The notes: generated by a model not told the origin, from the letters alone. A stretch of DNA of 64,000 bases from Prevotellaceae bacterium UBA4332 (GCA_002394365.1 DGTQ01000005.1:124001-188000), one strand, 5' to 3'; counted from the stretch's first letter, positions 55,501 through 64,000 are shown. Numbers and translations: made by a program.

Positions 55501-57207
55501 ATGGCATTTATTGAAACGAACAACATCAAGGGTGATATTTTTGGTGGCATTACGGCTGGCATAGTTGCCCTTCCTCTTGCCTTGGCGTTTGGCATACAGG
55601 CTTTTGGAGGTATTGATAGTCCTGAGGCGGCTTCTATGGGAGCGCTGGCAGGACTGGTAGGGGCTACTTTGCTGGGCTTTTTTGCTGCCCTGTTTGGTGG
55701 TACTCATTCACAAATCAGTGGTCCTACGGGGCCGATGACGGTTATTACGGCATCGCTCATCAGCGCTGCGTGGACTGCTTCTTCTGGCAATTTTGCTGCT
55801 GTCATCATAGCGATGGCTATGGCTGGGGTGTTCTGCGGACTGTTCCAGATTCTTTTCGGACTGATACGCATAGGCAAATATGTGCGCTACATCCCCTACC
55901 CCGTCTTGTCGGGCTTCATGAGCGGTATTGGCGTGATAATCATCTTGCAGCAGATATACCCCATGATAGGCAAGAAGTCGCCTGTGAGCACTCTCGACAT
56001 GATTCTCGGTTTTCCTGCTGCTATGGCCGACGGAGTGTCGGTGATGGCTCTGCTCATGGGACTGGGCACGATACTCATCATACTGTGTTTCCCACGTTTG
56101 ACTAAGAAGGTGCCTTCTACTCTCGTGGCACTGATAGTGATGACAATAGTCTCCATACTTTGCTCTTTTGATGCTGCTCTCACCATAGGTCAGATTCCTG
56201 CTGGTCTGCCCATGCCTTTCTTCATGAAGGACGGCATAGACCTCGGGGGCATCAACTGGTTTGAGACTATCGAGGCGGCTCTCATTCCTGGTCTTACGCT
56301 GGCAGGTCTGGGCAGCATAGACACATTGCTGACGTCAGTAGTGGCTGACAACATAACGAAGACTAAGCACGACAGCAACCAGGAGCTGATAGGACAAGGC
56401 ATAGGCAACGCTATTGCTGGTATGTTCTGTGGCATTGCTGGTGCTGGTGCCACAATGCGTACTGTGGTAAACGTGAAGAGCGGTGGCAGAACACAGATAA
56501 GCGGTATGGTGCATGCGCTGTTCCTGCTTGCCATACTGCTGGGACTGGGTTCTCTAGTGAAATACGTGCCTCTCGCAGTGCTTGCAGGCATACTGATAAC
56601 CGTAGGTTGGGGCATAATAGACTTCAGGGGCTTCAAAGACCTCACGCATATTCCTAAGGCTGATGCCTTTGTGCTCATCGTGGTGTTCCTCACAACGGTG
56701 TTTGTTGACCTCCTTACTGCTGTTGGCATAGGCATGGTGATAGCGTGCGTGCTGTTTATGAAGCGAGCTGGCGACCTTGTGGAAAACCAGTATCATGGCG
56801 GTATGCTGACAGACAGCTATGACAAGGAAACTCCTTGGGAAGACGAGGCGGGCATAACTGAGGAGATGAAGAAGAACATATACATTCAGCGTCTTGACGG
56901 ACCTATCTTCTTTGGCAGCATAACGGGATTTCAGCGTGTGATGCACGATATTCCTGCTGACATAAAGACCGTCATCATCCGCATGCGCAGGGTGAACTTC
57001 ATGGACCAATCGGGTGCCTACGCTATGGAGACAGCCGTAAAGGATATGCAGGCACAGGGCATAGAGGTGCTGATGACCATCATACAGCCTCAGCCTAACT
57101 ACATCATGCACTCTACTTCGCTTATTCCTAACGTGATATCTGAGGACAAGACCTTCAAGACTTTCGAGGATTGCATAGAATACCTTAAAACAGTTCACAG
57201 CGCATAG
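55501..57207 (+). CDS. SulP-family anion permease with STAS domain
   Basis: This 568-residue inner-membrane transporter starts at 55501 (MAFIETNNIKGD). An ATG 27 nt earlier lies within the -7 box. The membrane domain opens DIFGGITAGIVALPLALAFGIQAFGG and holds ISGPTGPMTVI. It continues through about 12-14 hydrophobic segments, and a cytosolic STAS domain (about 460-568, YIQRLDGPIFFGSITGF; VIIRMRRVNFMDQSGAYAME) closes the protein. SulP members carry sulfate, bicarbonate or dicarboxylates. The substrate here is not clear. Confidence 0.93.
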   Translation: MAFIETNNIKGDIFGGITAGIVALPLALAFGIQAFGGIDSPEAASMGALAGLVGATLLGFFAALFGGTHSQISGPTGPMTVITASLISAAWTASSGNFAAVIIAMAMAGVFCGLFQILFGLIRIGKYVRYIPYPVLSGFMSGIGVIIILQQIYPMIGKKSPVSTLDMILGFPAAMADGVSVMALLMGLGTILIILCFPRLTKKVPSTLVALIVMTIVSILCSFDAALTIGQIPAGLPMPFFMKDGIDLGGINWFETIEAALIPGLTLAGLGSIDTLLTSVVADNITKTKHDSNQELIGQGIGNAIAGMFCGIAGAGATMRTVVNVKSGGRTQISGMVHALFLLAILLGLGSLVKYVPLAVLAGILITVGWGIIDFRGFKDLTHIPKADAFVLIVVFLTTVFVDLLTAVGIGMVIACVLFMKRAGDLVENQYHGGMLTDSYDKETPWEDEAGITEEMKKNIYIQRLDGPIFFGSITGFQRVMHDIPADIKTVIIRMRRVNFMDQSGAYAMETAVKDMQAQGIEVLMTIIQPQPNYIMHSTSLIPNVISEDKTFKTFEDCIEYLKTVHSA

Positions 57208-57221
57208 TTCACCCCCCTCGC

Positions 57222-57250
57222 GCTCCAACTTGTTGGCTTGCCAGAGCAAG
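57222..57250. repeat. CCAAC..GTTGG hairpin element
   Basis: GCTCCAAC-TT-GTTGGCTTGCC and CTTGCCAGAGCAAG are in the opposite orientation to the copies at 15701 and 21101. A CCTCCCC/AAGGGGGAG pair follows at about 57290-57310. Confidence 0.88.
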
Positions 57251-57348
57251 TTCCGCTCTGCGCCTGAGCACCTACTGGAGCGCAAGAACTCCTCCCCACA
57301 AGGGGGAGAACAAAGTCCTCTCCTTATTCTTCACTCTTCATTCTCAAT

Positions 57349-58203
57349 TTGAACCTCAATTCATTAGCACATAGACTGAAACAATATGACAAGGAGGAGG
57401 CGCGCAGCATTGTGCGTCTTCTTCTTGAGTGTCGTTTTAACCTCAGCTTTACCGATATTTGTGCTGGTGAGCTTGAGAGAATGGGGGCAAAAGAGCAAGC
57501 CCTGCTCGAAAGCCTCATGCTACGTCTGGAGCAAGGCGAGCCAATACAATATGTAATAGGGGTTGCTAATTTCTGCAACAGGGATTTCGCCGTTGAGCCC
57601 TGTGTGCTGATACCTCGTCCAGAAACAGAGGAACTGTGCTATTGGATTGCGCAAGACGCAAAGAACACCGCCCCCACTCCACAAGACAGGACTATCCTTG
57701 ACATAGGTACTGGTTCTGGGTGCATAGCCATCACTCTGGCTCTTGACATACCCAAAACGAAGGTTACGGCATGGGACATAAGCAAGGAGGCTCTCGCCGT
57801 TGCCTGCGCCAATGCCGATGCGCTAAAGGCTACTAATGTGACATTTGCGCAAAAGGACATCCTTAAAGAAGAGGTTGGCGGGGGATGCCTCTATGATATT
57901 ATCGTCTCTAATCCCCCATACATCTGTAAGAAAGAAGCGGACGAAATGGAACAAAATGTTTTGGAGTATGAGCCCCACACAGCATTGTTCGTACCTGACA
58001 ATGACCCACTGCTTTTCTATCGGCACATAGCAGAATACGCCGCCAAGACCTTAAAGCCACATGGAAAACTGTATTTTGAAATCAACCCTCTCTATGCAGG
58101 GCAAATAAAAAAGAAGCTTGCTGAACAGGGCTTCATAGATATCATCGTGAAAGAAGACCAATTCAACAAGCAACGTATGATTAAAGCTCTTTCTGCTTTA
58201 TAG
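57349..58203 (+). CDS. prmC: Release-factor glutamine methyltransferase PrmC
   Basis: This 284-residue enzyme methylates the GGQ glutamine of RF1/RF2. The N-terminal helical domain (EARSIVRLLLECRFNLSFTDI) is followed by VLIPRPETEELCYW, the SAM-binding ILDIGTGSGCIAITLA and the catalytic IIVSNPPYI (NPPY). The start is a TTG at 57349 that reads straight into the conserved N-terminal helix. No ATG precedes it in frame within range. The stop overlaps the convergent protease gene's stop by 6 nt. Confidence 0.94.
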   Translation: MNLNSLAHRLKQYDKEEARSIVRLLLECRFNLSFTDICAGELERMGAKEQALLESLMLRLEQGEPIQYVIGVANFCNRDFAVEPCVLIPRPETEELCYWIAQDAKNTAPTPQDRTILDIGTGSGCIAITLALDIPKTKVTAWDISKEALAVACANADALKATNVTFAQKDILKEEVGGGCLYDIIVSNPPYICKKEADEMEQNVLEYEPHTALFVPDNDPLLFYRHIAEYAAKTLKPHGKLYFEINPLYAGQIKKKLAEQGFIDIIVKEDQFNKQRMIKALSAL

Positions 58204-59205
58204 TTGCTCAAGGAAAGCGATACGCTTTTCTGTATCAGGGTGGGTAGCAAACATGCTGTTCAGGAAATTCTGAATACCTGAAGCAAACTTATGAGGATGG
58301 ATAATGAACAGCTGAGCCACGTCTTCTCTTTCCACATTCTGCAAGCCTGGGCGTCCGCTTATCTTGCGAAGAGCAGAGGCGAGCGCCAACGGATTGCCAC
58401 ACAATTCGGCACCTCCAGCATCTGCCATATATTCACGCTTGCGGCTTATGGCAAAACGAGTAAGCAGTGTGAAGAAATAGGCTATGGCACAGCAAACTGC
58501 TCCTACCAGCATTATCACTATCATGCTCACTCCACCACCTTTTCCATTGTCTCGACGTGAAGAACCGCTGTCTCCCCACAAAAAGTAGTTGAACAACATG
58601 CGCACAACGATGCTCATGATGGTAGAAACGATACCAACAAAAACGATGGAGGTAATCAGGAGGCGCGTGTCTCTGTTGCGAATGTGCGTCAACTCATGAC
58701 CTAACACTCCTGCAAGCTCTTCATCTGTGAGCATGTCCATCAAGCCCGTTGTTACGGTTACGGTGTATGTATCCTTGTTTATGCCAGACGCAAAAGCGTT
58801 AAGCTGTGGGTCGTCAACAACGTTTATCTTAGGCATATCCATACCACACGTCATGCAGAGATTCTCCACTATGTTATACACACGCGGATTCTCCCTGCGC
58901 TCAAGGGTACGAGCGCCTGTTGCCGCCTTTACCATAGAGACATTGGCAAAGTAAGCTATGCAAAACCATATTCCCACTCCACCTACCACCCAGGGTACGG
59001 CGTTCATGAAGTAGTAGTTCACAGCATCTATATCGAGCTGATGGACCACCTCTCCGTATTCATTGTAGTAACCCGTTCCGAGCCAGCTGATTATGGCAAG
59101 GAACACCCACACCATGCCGAGCATGATGCAAGGAAAAGCAAGTAACAACAGGATGCTCATCCTGTTGTTACGGTTTATCTGCGTTTGTAATCCTACGTAT
59201 TTCAA
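58198..59205 (-). CDS. M48-family (HtpX-like) membrane metalloprotease
   Basis: This 335-residue inner-membrane protease has two N-terminal helices (SILLLLAFPCIMLGMVWVFLAI and NAVPWVVGGVGIWFCIAYFA). The zinc motif HELTH lies in AGVLGHELTHIRNRD (about residue 170), followed by further helices and the third ligand Glu in REYMADAGGAELCG. The family degrades misfolded membrane proteins. It lies downstream of lemA on the same strand, the common lemA-htpX pairing. Confidence 0.92.
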   Translation of the reverse strand: MKYVGLQTQINRNNRMSILLLLAFPCIMLGMVWVFLAIISWLGTGYYNEYGEVVHQLDIDAVNYYFMNAVPWVVGGVGIWFCIAYFANVSMVKAATGARTLERRENPRVYNIVENLCMTCGMDMPKINVVDDPQLNAFASGINKDTYTVTVTTGLMDMLTDEELAGVLGHELTHIRNRDTRLLITSIVFVGIVSTIMSIVVRMLFNYFLWGDSGSSRRDNGKGGGVSMIVIMLVGAVCCAIAYFFTLLTRFAISRKREYMADAGGAELCGNPLALASALRKISGRPGLQNVEREDVAQLFIIHPHKFASGIQNFLNSMFATHPDTEKRIAFLEQL

Positions 59206-59254
59206 TTGAATATTGAAAAATTGAGAATTGAAAAATATTGAACTATCCCCTATA

Positions 59255-59818
59255 TCAGAAGCTGATTGTAGGAGCCTTCTCTACCATAGCACGCTCCTCA
59301 GGTGCTACCTCGAACATAGGCTCTTTGTGGAAACCAAACATACCAGCAAGCAGATTGCCTGGGAATGTCTGCACAGCGTTGTTAAGTTCCTTAGTAGCTG
59401 AATTGAAGAAACGACGAACAGAAGCCAACTTGTTCTCTATGTCGGCAAGCTCGGTCTGCAGTTGCATGAAGTTCTGGTTTGCCTTCAGGTCTGGGTAAGC
59501 CTCAACGCTAACCTTCAGTCCAGCCAAAGCACTTGACAACTGGTTGTCAGCCTCAATCTTGTCGTTAATGGTTGTAGCCCCCATAGCAGCTGTACGTGCC
59601 ATAGTAATCTTCTCGAGCAATTCCTTCTCGTGAGCAGCATAGCCCTTGACGGTTGCTACGAGCTGAGGCACGAGGTCGTATCTCTGCTTCAACTGCACGT
59701 CGATATTGGCAAAAGCATTCTCACGATTGTTACGAAGTCTTACCAAACCATTGTAAATGCTGATAACCCATATAGCCAGAATGGCTACAACGATTAAAAT
59801 AATGATTCCTGTACTCAT
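59255..59818 (-). CDS. LemA family protein
   Basis: This 187-residue protein has an N-terminal membrane helix (IIILIVVAILAIWVISIYN). The LemA coiled-helical body follows, with NAFANIDVQLKQRYDLVPQLVATVKGYAAHEKELL and LKANQNFMQLQTELADIENKL, and the end lies near PTISF. The active site loop of a protease is absent. The role is structural or regulatory and not known. It pairs with the HtpX-like protease 50 nt downstream. Confidence 0.94.
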   Translation of the reverse strand: MSTGIIILIVVAILAIWVISIYNGLVRLRNNRENAFANIDVQLKQRYDLVPQLVATVKGYAAHEKELLEKITMARTAAMGATTINDKIEADNQLSSALAGLKVSVEAYPDLKANQNFMQLQTELADIENKLASVRRFFNSATKELNNAVQTFPGNLLAGMFGFHKEPMFEVAPEERAMVEKAPTISF

Positions 59819-59873
59819 CTTTTTATTTATATGATTATGATTTGTGAATTGTGAACTGTAAATTATGAACTAT

Positions 59874-59971
59874 GAACGCTCGCCGAGACCGACCTTAAAC
59901 AGTCGAGCCGATGTTGCCCCTGCGGGGAGGCTCAGACTGTTGGGAGGTATCAAGAGGGTCAGCGAAGCTAA
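59874..59971. repeat. 98-bp dispersed element, intergenic copy
   Basis: Same length and about 87 percent identical by eye to the copy inside menA (22858-22955). It is flanked by AACTGTG/ATGAACT heptad-like sequence on both sides. Confidence 0.9.
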
Positions 59972-59982
59972 CTGTGAACTGT

Positions 59983-60771
59983 TTAATAGTCTTCGTCCGA
60001 AATCTCAGCAGCATCGAGCGAGAGGTCGTTAGGGTCCTCGTCTATGGTAGTGCGATAGCTCTCCTCTGTCAATGACTCGTCGTCTATCTCCTCGTCGTCC
60101 TCGTCATTGTCGTAGTAATCGTCCTTTACCTCTACGTCTGCATCCTCGTCCTCAGGCTGTTCCTCACCAATTTCGCCACGTGTTATGTGCAGTTTCACTG
60201 CCTTTGGCTTAGCCTTTGCAAAGATAGCCTCAACCCATGCGCCCTTCTCTATCTCGAGAAGTTCGTAGCCGTCATTGAGCTTTATCTCGCACAATCCGCC
60301 TGGCTTATGCAGTCTTTCCTTTGGCACTGTGGTTGTCGAAACATCAAAGCCCTCAAGTATCACATCCTTGATACTCTGGTTAAGGCTATCCCAACCACCA
60401 CCGAAGTTACGGTCTATCACCTCGAGCAGTTTTGCAGCCGAGATGTGGTGAATATTCTCGTAGGTCAGGTCTGTCACCCTGTTTATTGGGTGTTTCTTTA
60501 TAGCCCACTTCTGGTCTTTATCCTTTATGGCAAAGATGCCAACGTGCATACCACGCGCCTCATACTTAGCTATTATCTCGGGCTTATCTAGCTTCACCTC
60601 CTCCATATCGAAGGCACTACGTATGATACTCATGTAGCGCTTGCTATTTTCTGCTACGTCATCATCCTTGTCGGCATTAGCCCACATAGCAAAGATATCA
60701 CTCTCCTGCAAATCCCACACATTACCCTTGGTAAGGTTGCGCAGACATAACTTTTCGCTGTTTTTCTTCAT
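59983..60771 (-). CDS. Unknown protein with long acidic tail
   Basis: This 262-residue cytosolic protein has no signal peptide. Residues 1-170 form a mixed alpha/beta domain containing KWAIKKHPINRVTDLTYEN, LLEVIDRNFGGGWDSLNQS and a strand VSTTTVPKERLHKPGG. The last 70 residues are extremely acidic (DDYYDNDEDDEEIDDESL). I do not recognise a named domain, though similar proteins seem common in Prevotella. An acidic tail could bind basic protein or mimic DNA. That is speculation. Confidence 0.7.
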   Translation of the reverse strand: MKKNSEKLCLRNLTKGNVWDLQESDIFAMWANADKDDDVAENSKRYMSIIRSAFDMEEVKLDKPEIIAKYEARGMHVGIFAIKDKDQKWAIKKHPINRVTDLTYENIHHISAAKLLEVIDRNFGGGWDSLNQSIKDVILEGFDVSTTTVPKERLHKPGGLCEIKLNDGYELLEIEKGAWVEAIFAKAKPKAVKLHITRGEIGEEQPEDEDADVEVKDDYYDNDEDDEEIDDESLTEESYRTTIDEDPNDLSLDAAEISDEDY

Positions 60772-60844
60772 TATACTTTAATTCCTTTTATTTTTTACTT
60801 TAATCTTTATACCTTGTTATACTTTATACTTTATTCTCTATTCT

Positions 60845-61522
60845 TCACTCAACATACTCCACCTTCACCACTACAACTCTTATCTCCTGGTTGTCTGTGT
60901 CATTGGCTATCTTGGCTATGTGCCAGTCGCCAGGGAAGAAGATAAAGAACTCGTCTGGCTTTGAGTCATAGAACTTGGTGCGGCTCTTGTCGTAGTCATA
61001 GTGTATCACGTCTGGCTTGTACTTGTCGTTGGGCTTTGAGGTTACATGGTCTATCACTCCAAATCTCTCTGTGCCCTTCACGCAATACTGAAAGTCTATC
61101 GTGTGATAGTGGCTCTCACTTCTACGCTTTTCCAGCACGTCGTTCTTGCCGTCCTGCACGTTTAATACAAGATTCGTGCCAGGAATAGGAGTCTTGCCCT
61201 TAGGTATGCTGAGCAAGTCCGTTTCCTGCAGATACGCAAACATCTTGCTCCAAGCCTCTGGGTTACGCTGATACTGCAAGTAGAAATCCACTGGATTCAC
61301 AGAGCAGTGTGGGCTCGCCTTGGTAAATCCGTTGCGCCACTCGCCCTTCTTCATCCATTTCTTTGCCTTCTTCACCAGCGCCTTGTCGCTATACTCACGT
61401 GTATATACTGGTCGCTGTGCGAAAGAAACTGATGGCAATACCGCAAGCATCATCAAAACGGCTATTACGACCTTCAGCCCTCGCTCGAAAGAAAATTTAC
61501 ACATTATTATATTGTTATTCAT
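60845..61522 (-). CDS. YhcH/YjgK/YiaL-family (DUF386) protein, exported
   Basis: This 225-residue protein has a signal peptide (about 1-35, MMLAVLPSVSFAQ). A cupin-like beta domain of the YhcH type follows, with ESHYHTIDFQYCVKGTERFGV (His/His metal ligands) and KPDEFFIFFPGDWHIAKI. Cytosolic relatives are sugar anomerases acting on sialic acid or similar. An exported form is a Bacteroidetes variant. The ATG at 61522 has AAGGAA just upstream and overlaps the HAD gene's end by 8 nt. A start at 61504 is possible. Confidence 0.85.
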   Translation of the reverse strand: MNNNIIMCKFSFERGLKVVIAVLMMLAVLPSVSFAQRPVYTREYSDKALVKKAKKWMKKGEWRNGFTKASPHCSVNPVDFYLQYQRNPEAWSKMFAYLQETDLLSIPKGKTPIPGTNLVLNVQDGKNDVLEKRRSESHYHTIDFQYCVKGTERFGVIDHVTSKPNDKYKPDVIHYDYDKSRTKFYDSKPDEFFIFFPGDWHIAKIANDTDNQEIRVVVVKVEYVE

Positions 61523-62138
61523 AATTCCTTATAACTATGTTGGTGTATTCCCTCACTATCTCTTCTGGGTTGGTAGTAGCAAGTCCTATCAACGTGCCAC
61601 CCGATGCCTTGCCTGATTTCAATCCGTTTACGCTGTCTTCAAACACCAGCGTCTCCTCTGGCTGGCAACCGAAACGAGCCATTCCTTTAAGGTAGCAGTC
61701 AGGGTCTGGTTTCGACTTGTCGAAATCCTCTGCTGTCAGTATGGCATCAAACAATTTCTTGAAATCAGGAAGCTGTCTATACACGCTCTCCATCTTCTTC
61801 TTGTTGCTGCTTGTCACTACAGCAGTCTTAATCTGCATACTCTTCAGCACACCCATAAACCTCTCAAACCCAGCGATATATTCGTAAGTTATTGAGGCTT
61901 CCCATGAATTAAGCCTTTCTGTTATCGCCTGCCACTCGTCTTGCACGTCAGCGAAAAACGTGCTGAAGATTTCCGTCAGCGACATACCCTTTATTCTCTG
62001 CTCCATCCCTGTCTCTTCAGGGTGGTAGTGCTGGCACTCCTTCTTCCAGAAAACGGTGTATTGAGGTTCTGTATCAAACACCACACCGTCAAGGTCAAAC
62101 AGCGCACATCTGTATTTCTTCAGGTCAATTTCTATCAT
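61515..62138 (-). CDS. HAD-superfamily phosphatase / beta-phosphoglucomutase-like
   Basis: This 207-residue cytosolic protein has the nucleophile motif LFDLDGVVFDTEP at residue 12. Motif II lies in TAVVTSSNKKKM, motif III Lys in KSKPDPDCYLKG-type context, and motif IV in LVFEDSVNGLKSGKASG. The helical cap between the motifs is of the beta-PGM/GS1 type. The substrate is a phosphorylated sugar or similar. It is the first gene in the run with the YhcH-like gene. Confidence 0.9.
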   Translation of the reverse strand: MIEIDLKKYRCALFDLDGVVFDTEPQYTVFWKKECQHYHPEETGMEQRIKGMSLTEIFSTFFADVQDEWQAITERLNSWEASITYEYIAGFERFMGVLKSMQIKTAVVTSSNKKKMESVYRQLPDFKKLFDAILTAEDFDKSKPDPDCYLKGMARFGCQPEETLVFEDSVNGLKSGKASGGTLIGLATTNPEEIVREYTNIVIRNYE

Positions 62139-62148
62139 AGAGGAATTG

Positions 62149-62156
62149 CAAATGTA
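62149..62156 (-). promoter_or_regulatory. Promoter -7 element of the HAD gene
   Basis: TACATTTG on the minus strand ends 10 nt before the ATG at 62138, implying a leader of about 5 nt. An AGTTCAT heptad array lies upstream (62165-62200). Confidence 0.55.
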
Positions 62157-62287
62157 CTAAGAAAAGTTCATAGTTCATAGTTCCCAGTTCATAGTTTACG
62201 TTACTTTTATGATTTATTAAGAAATATAATCACCATTATATCACTACTCTCATCACGTGCGTGTCTTCATTATTCATTTTTTTTTCG

Positions 62288-62295
62288 TACCTTTG
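62288..62295 (+). promoter_or_regulatory. Promoter -7 element of rsmG
   Basis: TACCTTTG ends 8 nt before the rsmG ATG (62304), so the transcript is predicted to be nearly leaderless. Confidence 0.6.
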
Positions 62296-62303
62296 CAACC
62301 ACT

Positions 62304-62927
62304 ATGGAGATTATACAGAAATACTTCCCCACCCTCAGCCCAGAACAGCAACGTCAGTTTGCTGCTCTCGATGCACTATACCACGATTGGAACAGTAAGA
62401 TAAACGTTATCTCACGCAAGGACATCGACAACCTCTATGAGCACCACGTTCTCCACTCTCTTGCCATAGCCAAAGCTATCCATTTCAAGCCAGGCACAAG
62501 GATTATGGACTTTGGTTGCGGAGGAGGTTTTCCTGGCATACCCCTTGCCATCATGTTTCCAGAATGTCAGTTTAAGCTCATTGATGGCACAGCAAAGAAG
62601 ATTCGTGTATGCAACGAAGTAGCATCTGCTATCGGACTGAAGAATGTCTTAGCAGAGCAACGCAGAGGAGAAGAAGAAAAAGGACTCTTCGACTTTGTTG
62701 TATCTCGAGCCGTAATGCCTTTGCCAGACATGTATAAGATAGTAAAGAAAAACATCGACCGCAAGAACCAGAAGAACTCTATGCCCAATGGCATCTTCTG
62801 CCTCAAGGGAGGCGAACTGCAAGGTGAGATTCAACCCTTCCGCAATATAGTGGAGCAGACAGAACTCAGCACCTGGTTCTCAGAAGAATGGTTCAAGCTA
62901 AAGCACCTCATATATCTGCCTTGCTAA
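62304..62927 (+). CDS. rsmG: 16S rRNA m7G527 methyltransferase RsmG
   Basis: This 207-residue SAM-dependent enzyme methylates G527 of 16S rRNA. Motifs are HDWNSKINVISRKDIDNLYEHHVLHSL (family N-terminus), IMDFGCGGGFPGIPLAI (SAM loop), FKLIDGTAKKIRVCNEVA and FDFVVSRAVMPL. The length is standard. It is read from a promoter right next to the ATG. Confidence 0.95.
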   Translation: MEIIQKYFPTLSPEQQRQFAALDALYHDWNSKINVISRKDIDNLYEHHVLHSLAIAKAIHFKPGTRIMDFGCGGGFPGIPLAIMFPECQFKLIDGTAKKIRVCNEVASAIGLKNVLAEQRRGEEEKGLFDFVVSRAVMPLPDMYKIVKKNIDRKNQKNSMPNGIFCLKGGELQGEIQPFRNIVEQTELSTWFSEEWFKLKHLIYLPC

Positions 62928-63000
62928 CCCCTGCTACACCTCGATTTAGCGACTTACCGACTTATCAAAACACTCAAACAACAAAACAACAAGAAGAATA

Positions 63001-63723
63001 ATGAAAAAGACACTCTCTATGGTAGTAGTCGCCATAATGACTACACTCAGTGTTCTTGCACAAAACAAGGACATCACCCCATACATGGAACTTTCCGAAC
63101 TTCCCAACCTCATCAACATCATGCCAGCTCCTCCTGCCTTCGACAGCCCTGAGTTTGCCTATGATGAGGTTCGCTACCTCTGGGGCAAGCAACAGCGTCA
63201 GGACTCTGCACGCGTAGCACTCGCTATAGCTGATGCCGAATGGCGTGACCACGTAAAGCTCTACTCTCAGTGGAAAGATGCCTTCGGACTTGATATAAGC
63301 CCTGAGAACACACCTGAAATTTGGAAACTCATCGAGACCAGCCTTGCTACCACAGACCCTATGCGCAAGAGTATCAAGGCTTACTACCATCGTCAGCGTC
63401 CCTTCGAGCGTTATAATGACTCTATGCCCTCCCATGAGGAGAATGACCTGCGTGGAGAAGGCAGCTATCCTTCTGGCCATAGCCTCAGAGGATGGACCAT
63501 ATCCCTTGTTCTTGCCCAGGTAGCACCAGAAAGAGCAGAAAAAATCTATGCTCGCGGTTGGGACTATTGCAACAGTCGTGTCATATTAGGAGCCCACTGG
63601 CAGAGCGACGTCGATGCCAGCAGAACAGCAGCCAGCGTAGGTTTCTGTGCCCTTCAGGGTAGCAAAGACTTCCTCGCCCAGATGAAGAAAGCACAAAAAG
63701 AGTATAAGGAAAAGACGAAATAA
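63001..63723 (+). CDS. Exported PAP2-family acid phosphatase
   Basis: This 240-residue protein has a signal peptide (MKKTLSMVVVAIMTTLSVLAQ). The class A nonspecific acid phosphatase signature is complete: KAYYHRQRP (K-x6-RP), GSYPSGHS (PSGH) and SRVILGAHWQSD (SR-x5-H-x3-D). It would act in the periplasm on phosphomonoesters to scavenge phosphate or nucleosides. A purine-rich AAGAAGAATA precedes the ATG. Hairpin-forming CGACATA repeats follow. Confidence 0.95.
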   Translation: MKKTLSMVVVAIMTTLSVLAQNKDITPYMELSELPNLINIMPAPPAFDSPEFAYDEVRYLWGKQQRQDSARVALAIADAEWRDHVKLYSQWKDAFGLDISPENTPEIWKLIETSLATTDPMRKSIKAYYHRQRPFERYNDSMPSHEENDLRGEGSYPSGHSLRGWTISLVLAQVAPERAEKIYARGWDYCNSRVILGAHWQSDVDASRTAASVGFCALQGSKDFLAQMKKAQKEYKEKTK

Positions 63724-63838
63724 CAATTCCGACATAACTATTTATCGACATAACGACATATCGAGCCTTTAATCTATCGACATATCGGTATGTCGATTTA
63801 TCGTATTATCGAAACCTCCAAATAAAAAGTCAACAACA
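63724..63838. repeat. CGACATA heptad repeat with hairpin
   Basis: Imperfect TATCGACATA units, including ATCGACATA-TCGG-TATGTCGAT, a 9-bp stem with a 4-nt loop (about 63775-63797). It could act as a transcript end. A related CGACTTA pair lies at 62948-62965. Confidence 0.8.
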
Positions 63839-64000
63839 ATGGAAATTACCAGATTCGGCTATTACTGGTTAGACACATGGGTTTTTGCTAATGTCATCCA
63901 ACTTGCGACACAAGATTTCTGTCTTCGCCATTTGAATCGGACTAATGACCCTTGTGGAAGACAGTTTGACCAAATGACGCAAGCTGCTCGCTCTGCATCT
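63839..64000 (+). CDS. Four-helix-bundle suffix-type protein, 5' part
   Basis: The frame opens at ATG 63839 and runs off the window after 54 codons. It reads MEITRFGYYWLDTWVFANVIQ...FCLRHLN...GRQFDQMTQAARSAS. The FDQMTQAARS motif is the hallmark of the four-helix-bundle suffix family (related to proteins often inserted in 23S rRNA genes). Function unknown. The 3' part is outside the window. Confidence 0.75.
   Translation, partial: MEITRFGYYWLDTWVFANVIQLATQDFCLRHLNRTNDPCGRQFDQMTQAARSAS

Overview
The window looks like a chromosomal segment of a Bacteroidales bacterium, most likely Prevotella or a close relative. Four things support this. Many genes carry the Bacteroidetes promoter -7 element TAnnTTTG, and Shine-Dalgarno sites are weak or absent. 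Families typical of the group are present (GGGtGRT protein, DUF4296, DUF4421, DUF4924, DUF1015, BspA-type surface repeats). The large surface protein ends in a C-terminal tail of the kind common in Prevotella. No tRNA, rRNA, CRISPR array, prophage or intact insertion sequence was seen.

Layout. 1-4.7 kb is an accessory island on the minus strand. It holds a decayed gene, a predicted PD-(D/E)XK nuclease followed by two mutually related small proteins, a truncated toxin-antitoxin remnant, and a Panacea-domain antitoxin with its putative toxin. 5.2-7.5 kb has the GGGtGRT/NifU-like pair and a DUF4375 gene. 7.5-17.2 kb is a minus-strand housekeeping run: recR, smpB, DUF4296 lipoprotein, lspA, a TraR/DksA-like gene, ileS, an FtsX-type permease and an aminotransferase. 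17.4-25 kb has yraN, DUF1015, serA, serC and the overlapping chain dapA-HD-menA. 25-35 kb has carB, carA, glmS, a Wza-type lipoprotein, and the OmpH/oxidoreductase/DUF4421 operon. 35-50 kb turns to the plus strand: pepD-pyrK-pyrD, a GH25 lysozyme, a zinc-ribbon membrane protein, recJ-recQ, a LysE transporter, DUF4924-prfC, a folK-TPR fusion and hemW. 50-54 kb is a 1390-residue BspA-like surface protein. 54.4-55.4 kb is a gene-free stretch holding two strong structured-RNA or hairpin candidates. 55.5-64 kb has a SulP transporter, prmC, an htpX-like protease, lemA, an acidic unknown, a YhcH-like protein, a HAD phosphatase, rsmG, a PAP2 phosphatase and the start of a four-helix-bundle gene.

The most distinctive property of the window is its repeat content. 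Many intergenic regions carry short tandem arrays whose sequences differ but whose period is nearly always 7 nt (GTTGAGA, TTTATAC, AAACTGT, ATTGAAG, TTAAAGA, AGTTCAT). These arrays, and a 98-bp element and a CCAAC..GTTGG hairpin element that travel with them, also appear in frame inside genes (ileS, menA, carA, the zinc-ribbon gene). They supply the stop codons or the immediate 3' flank of several others. The most interesting undescribed items are a 121-bp nested hairpin at 54438-54558, a roughly 180-nt RNA candidate with a closing 11-bp stem at 55183-55361 (6S-like in architecture), the nuclease/paralogue operon, and the repeat invasion of coding sequence.
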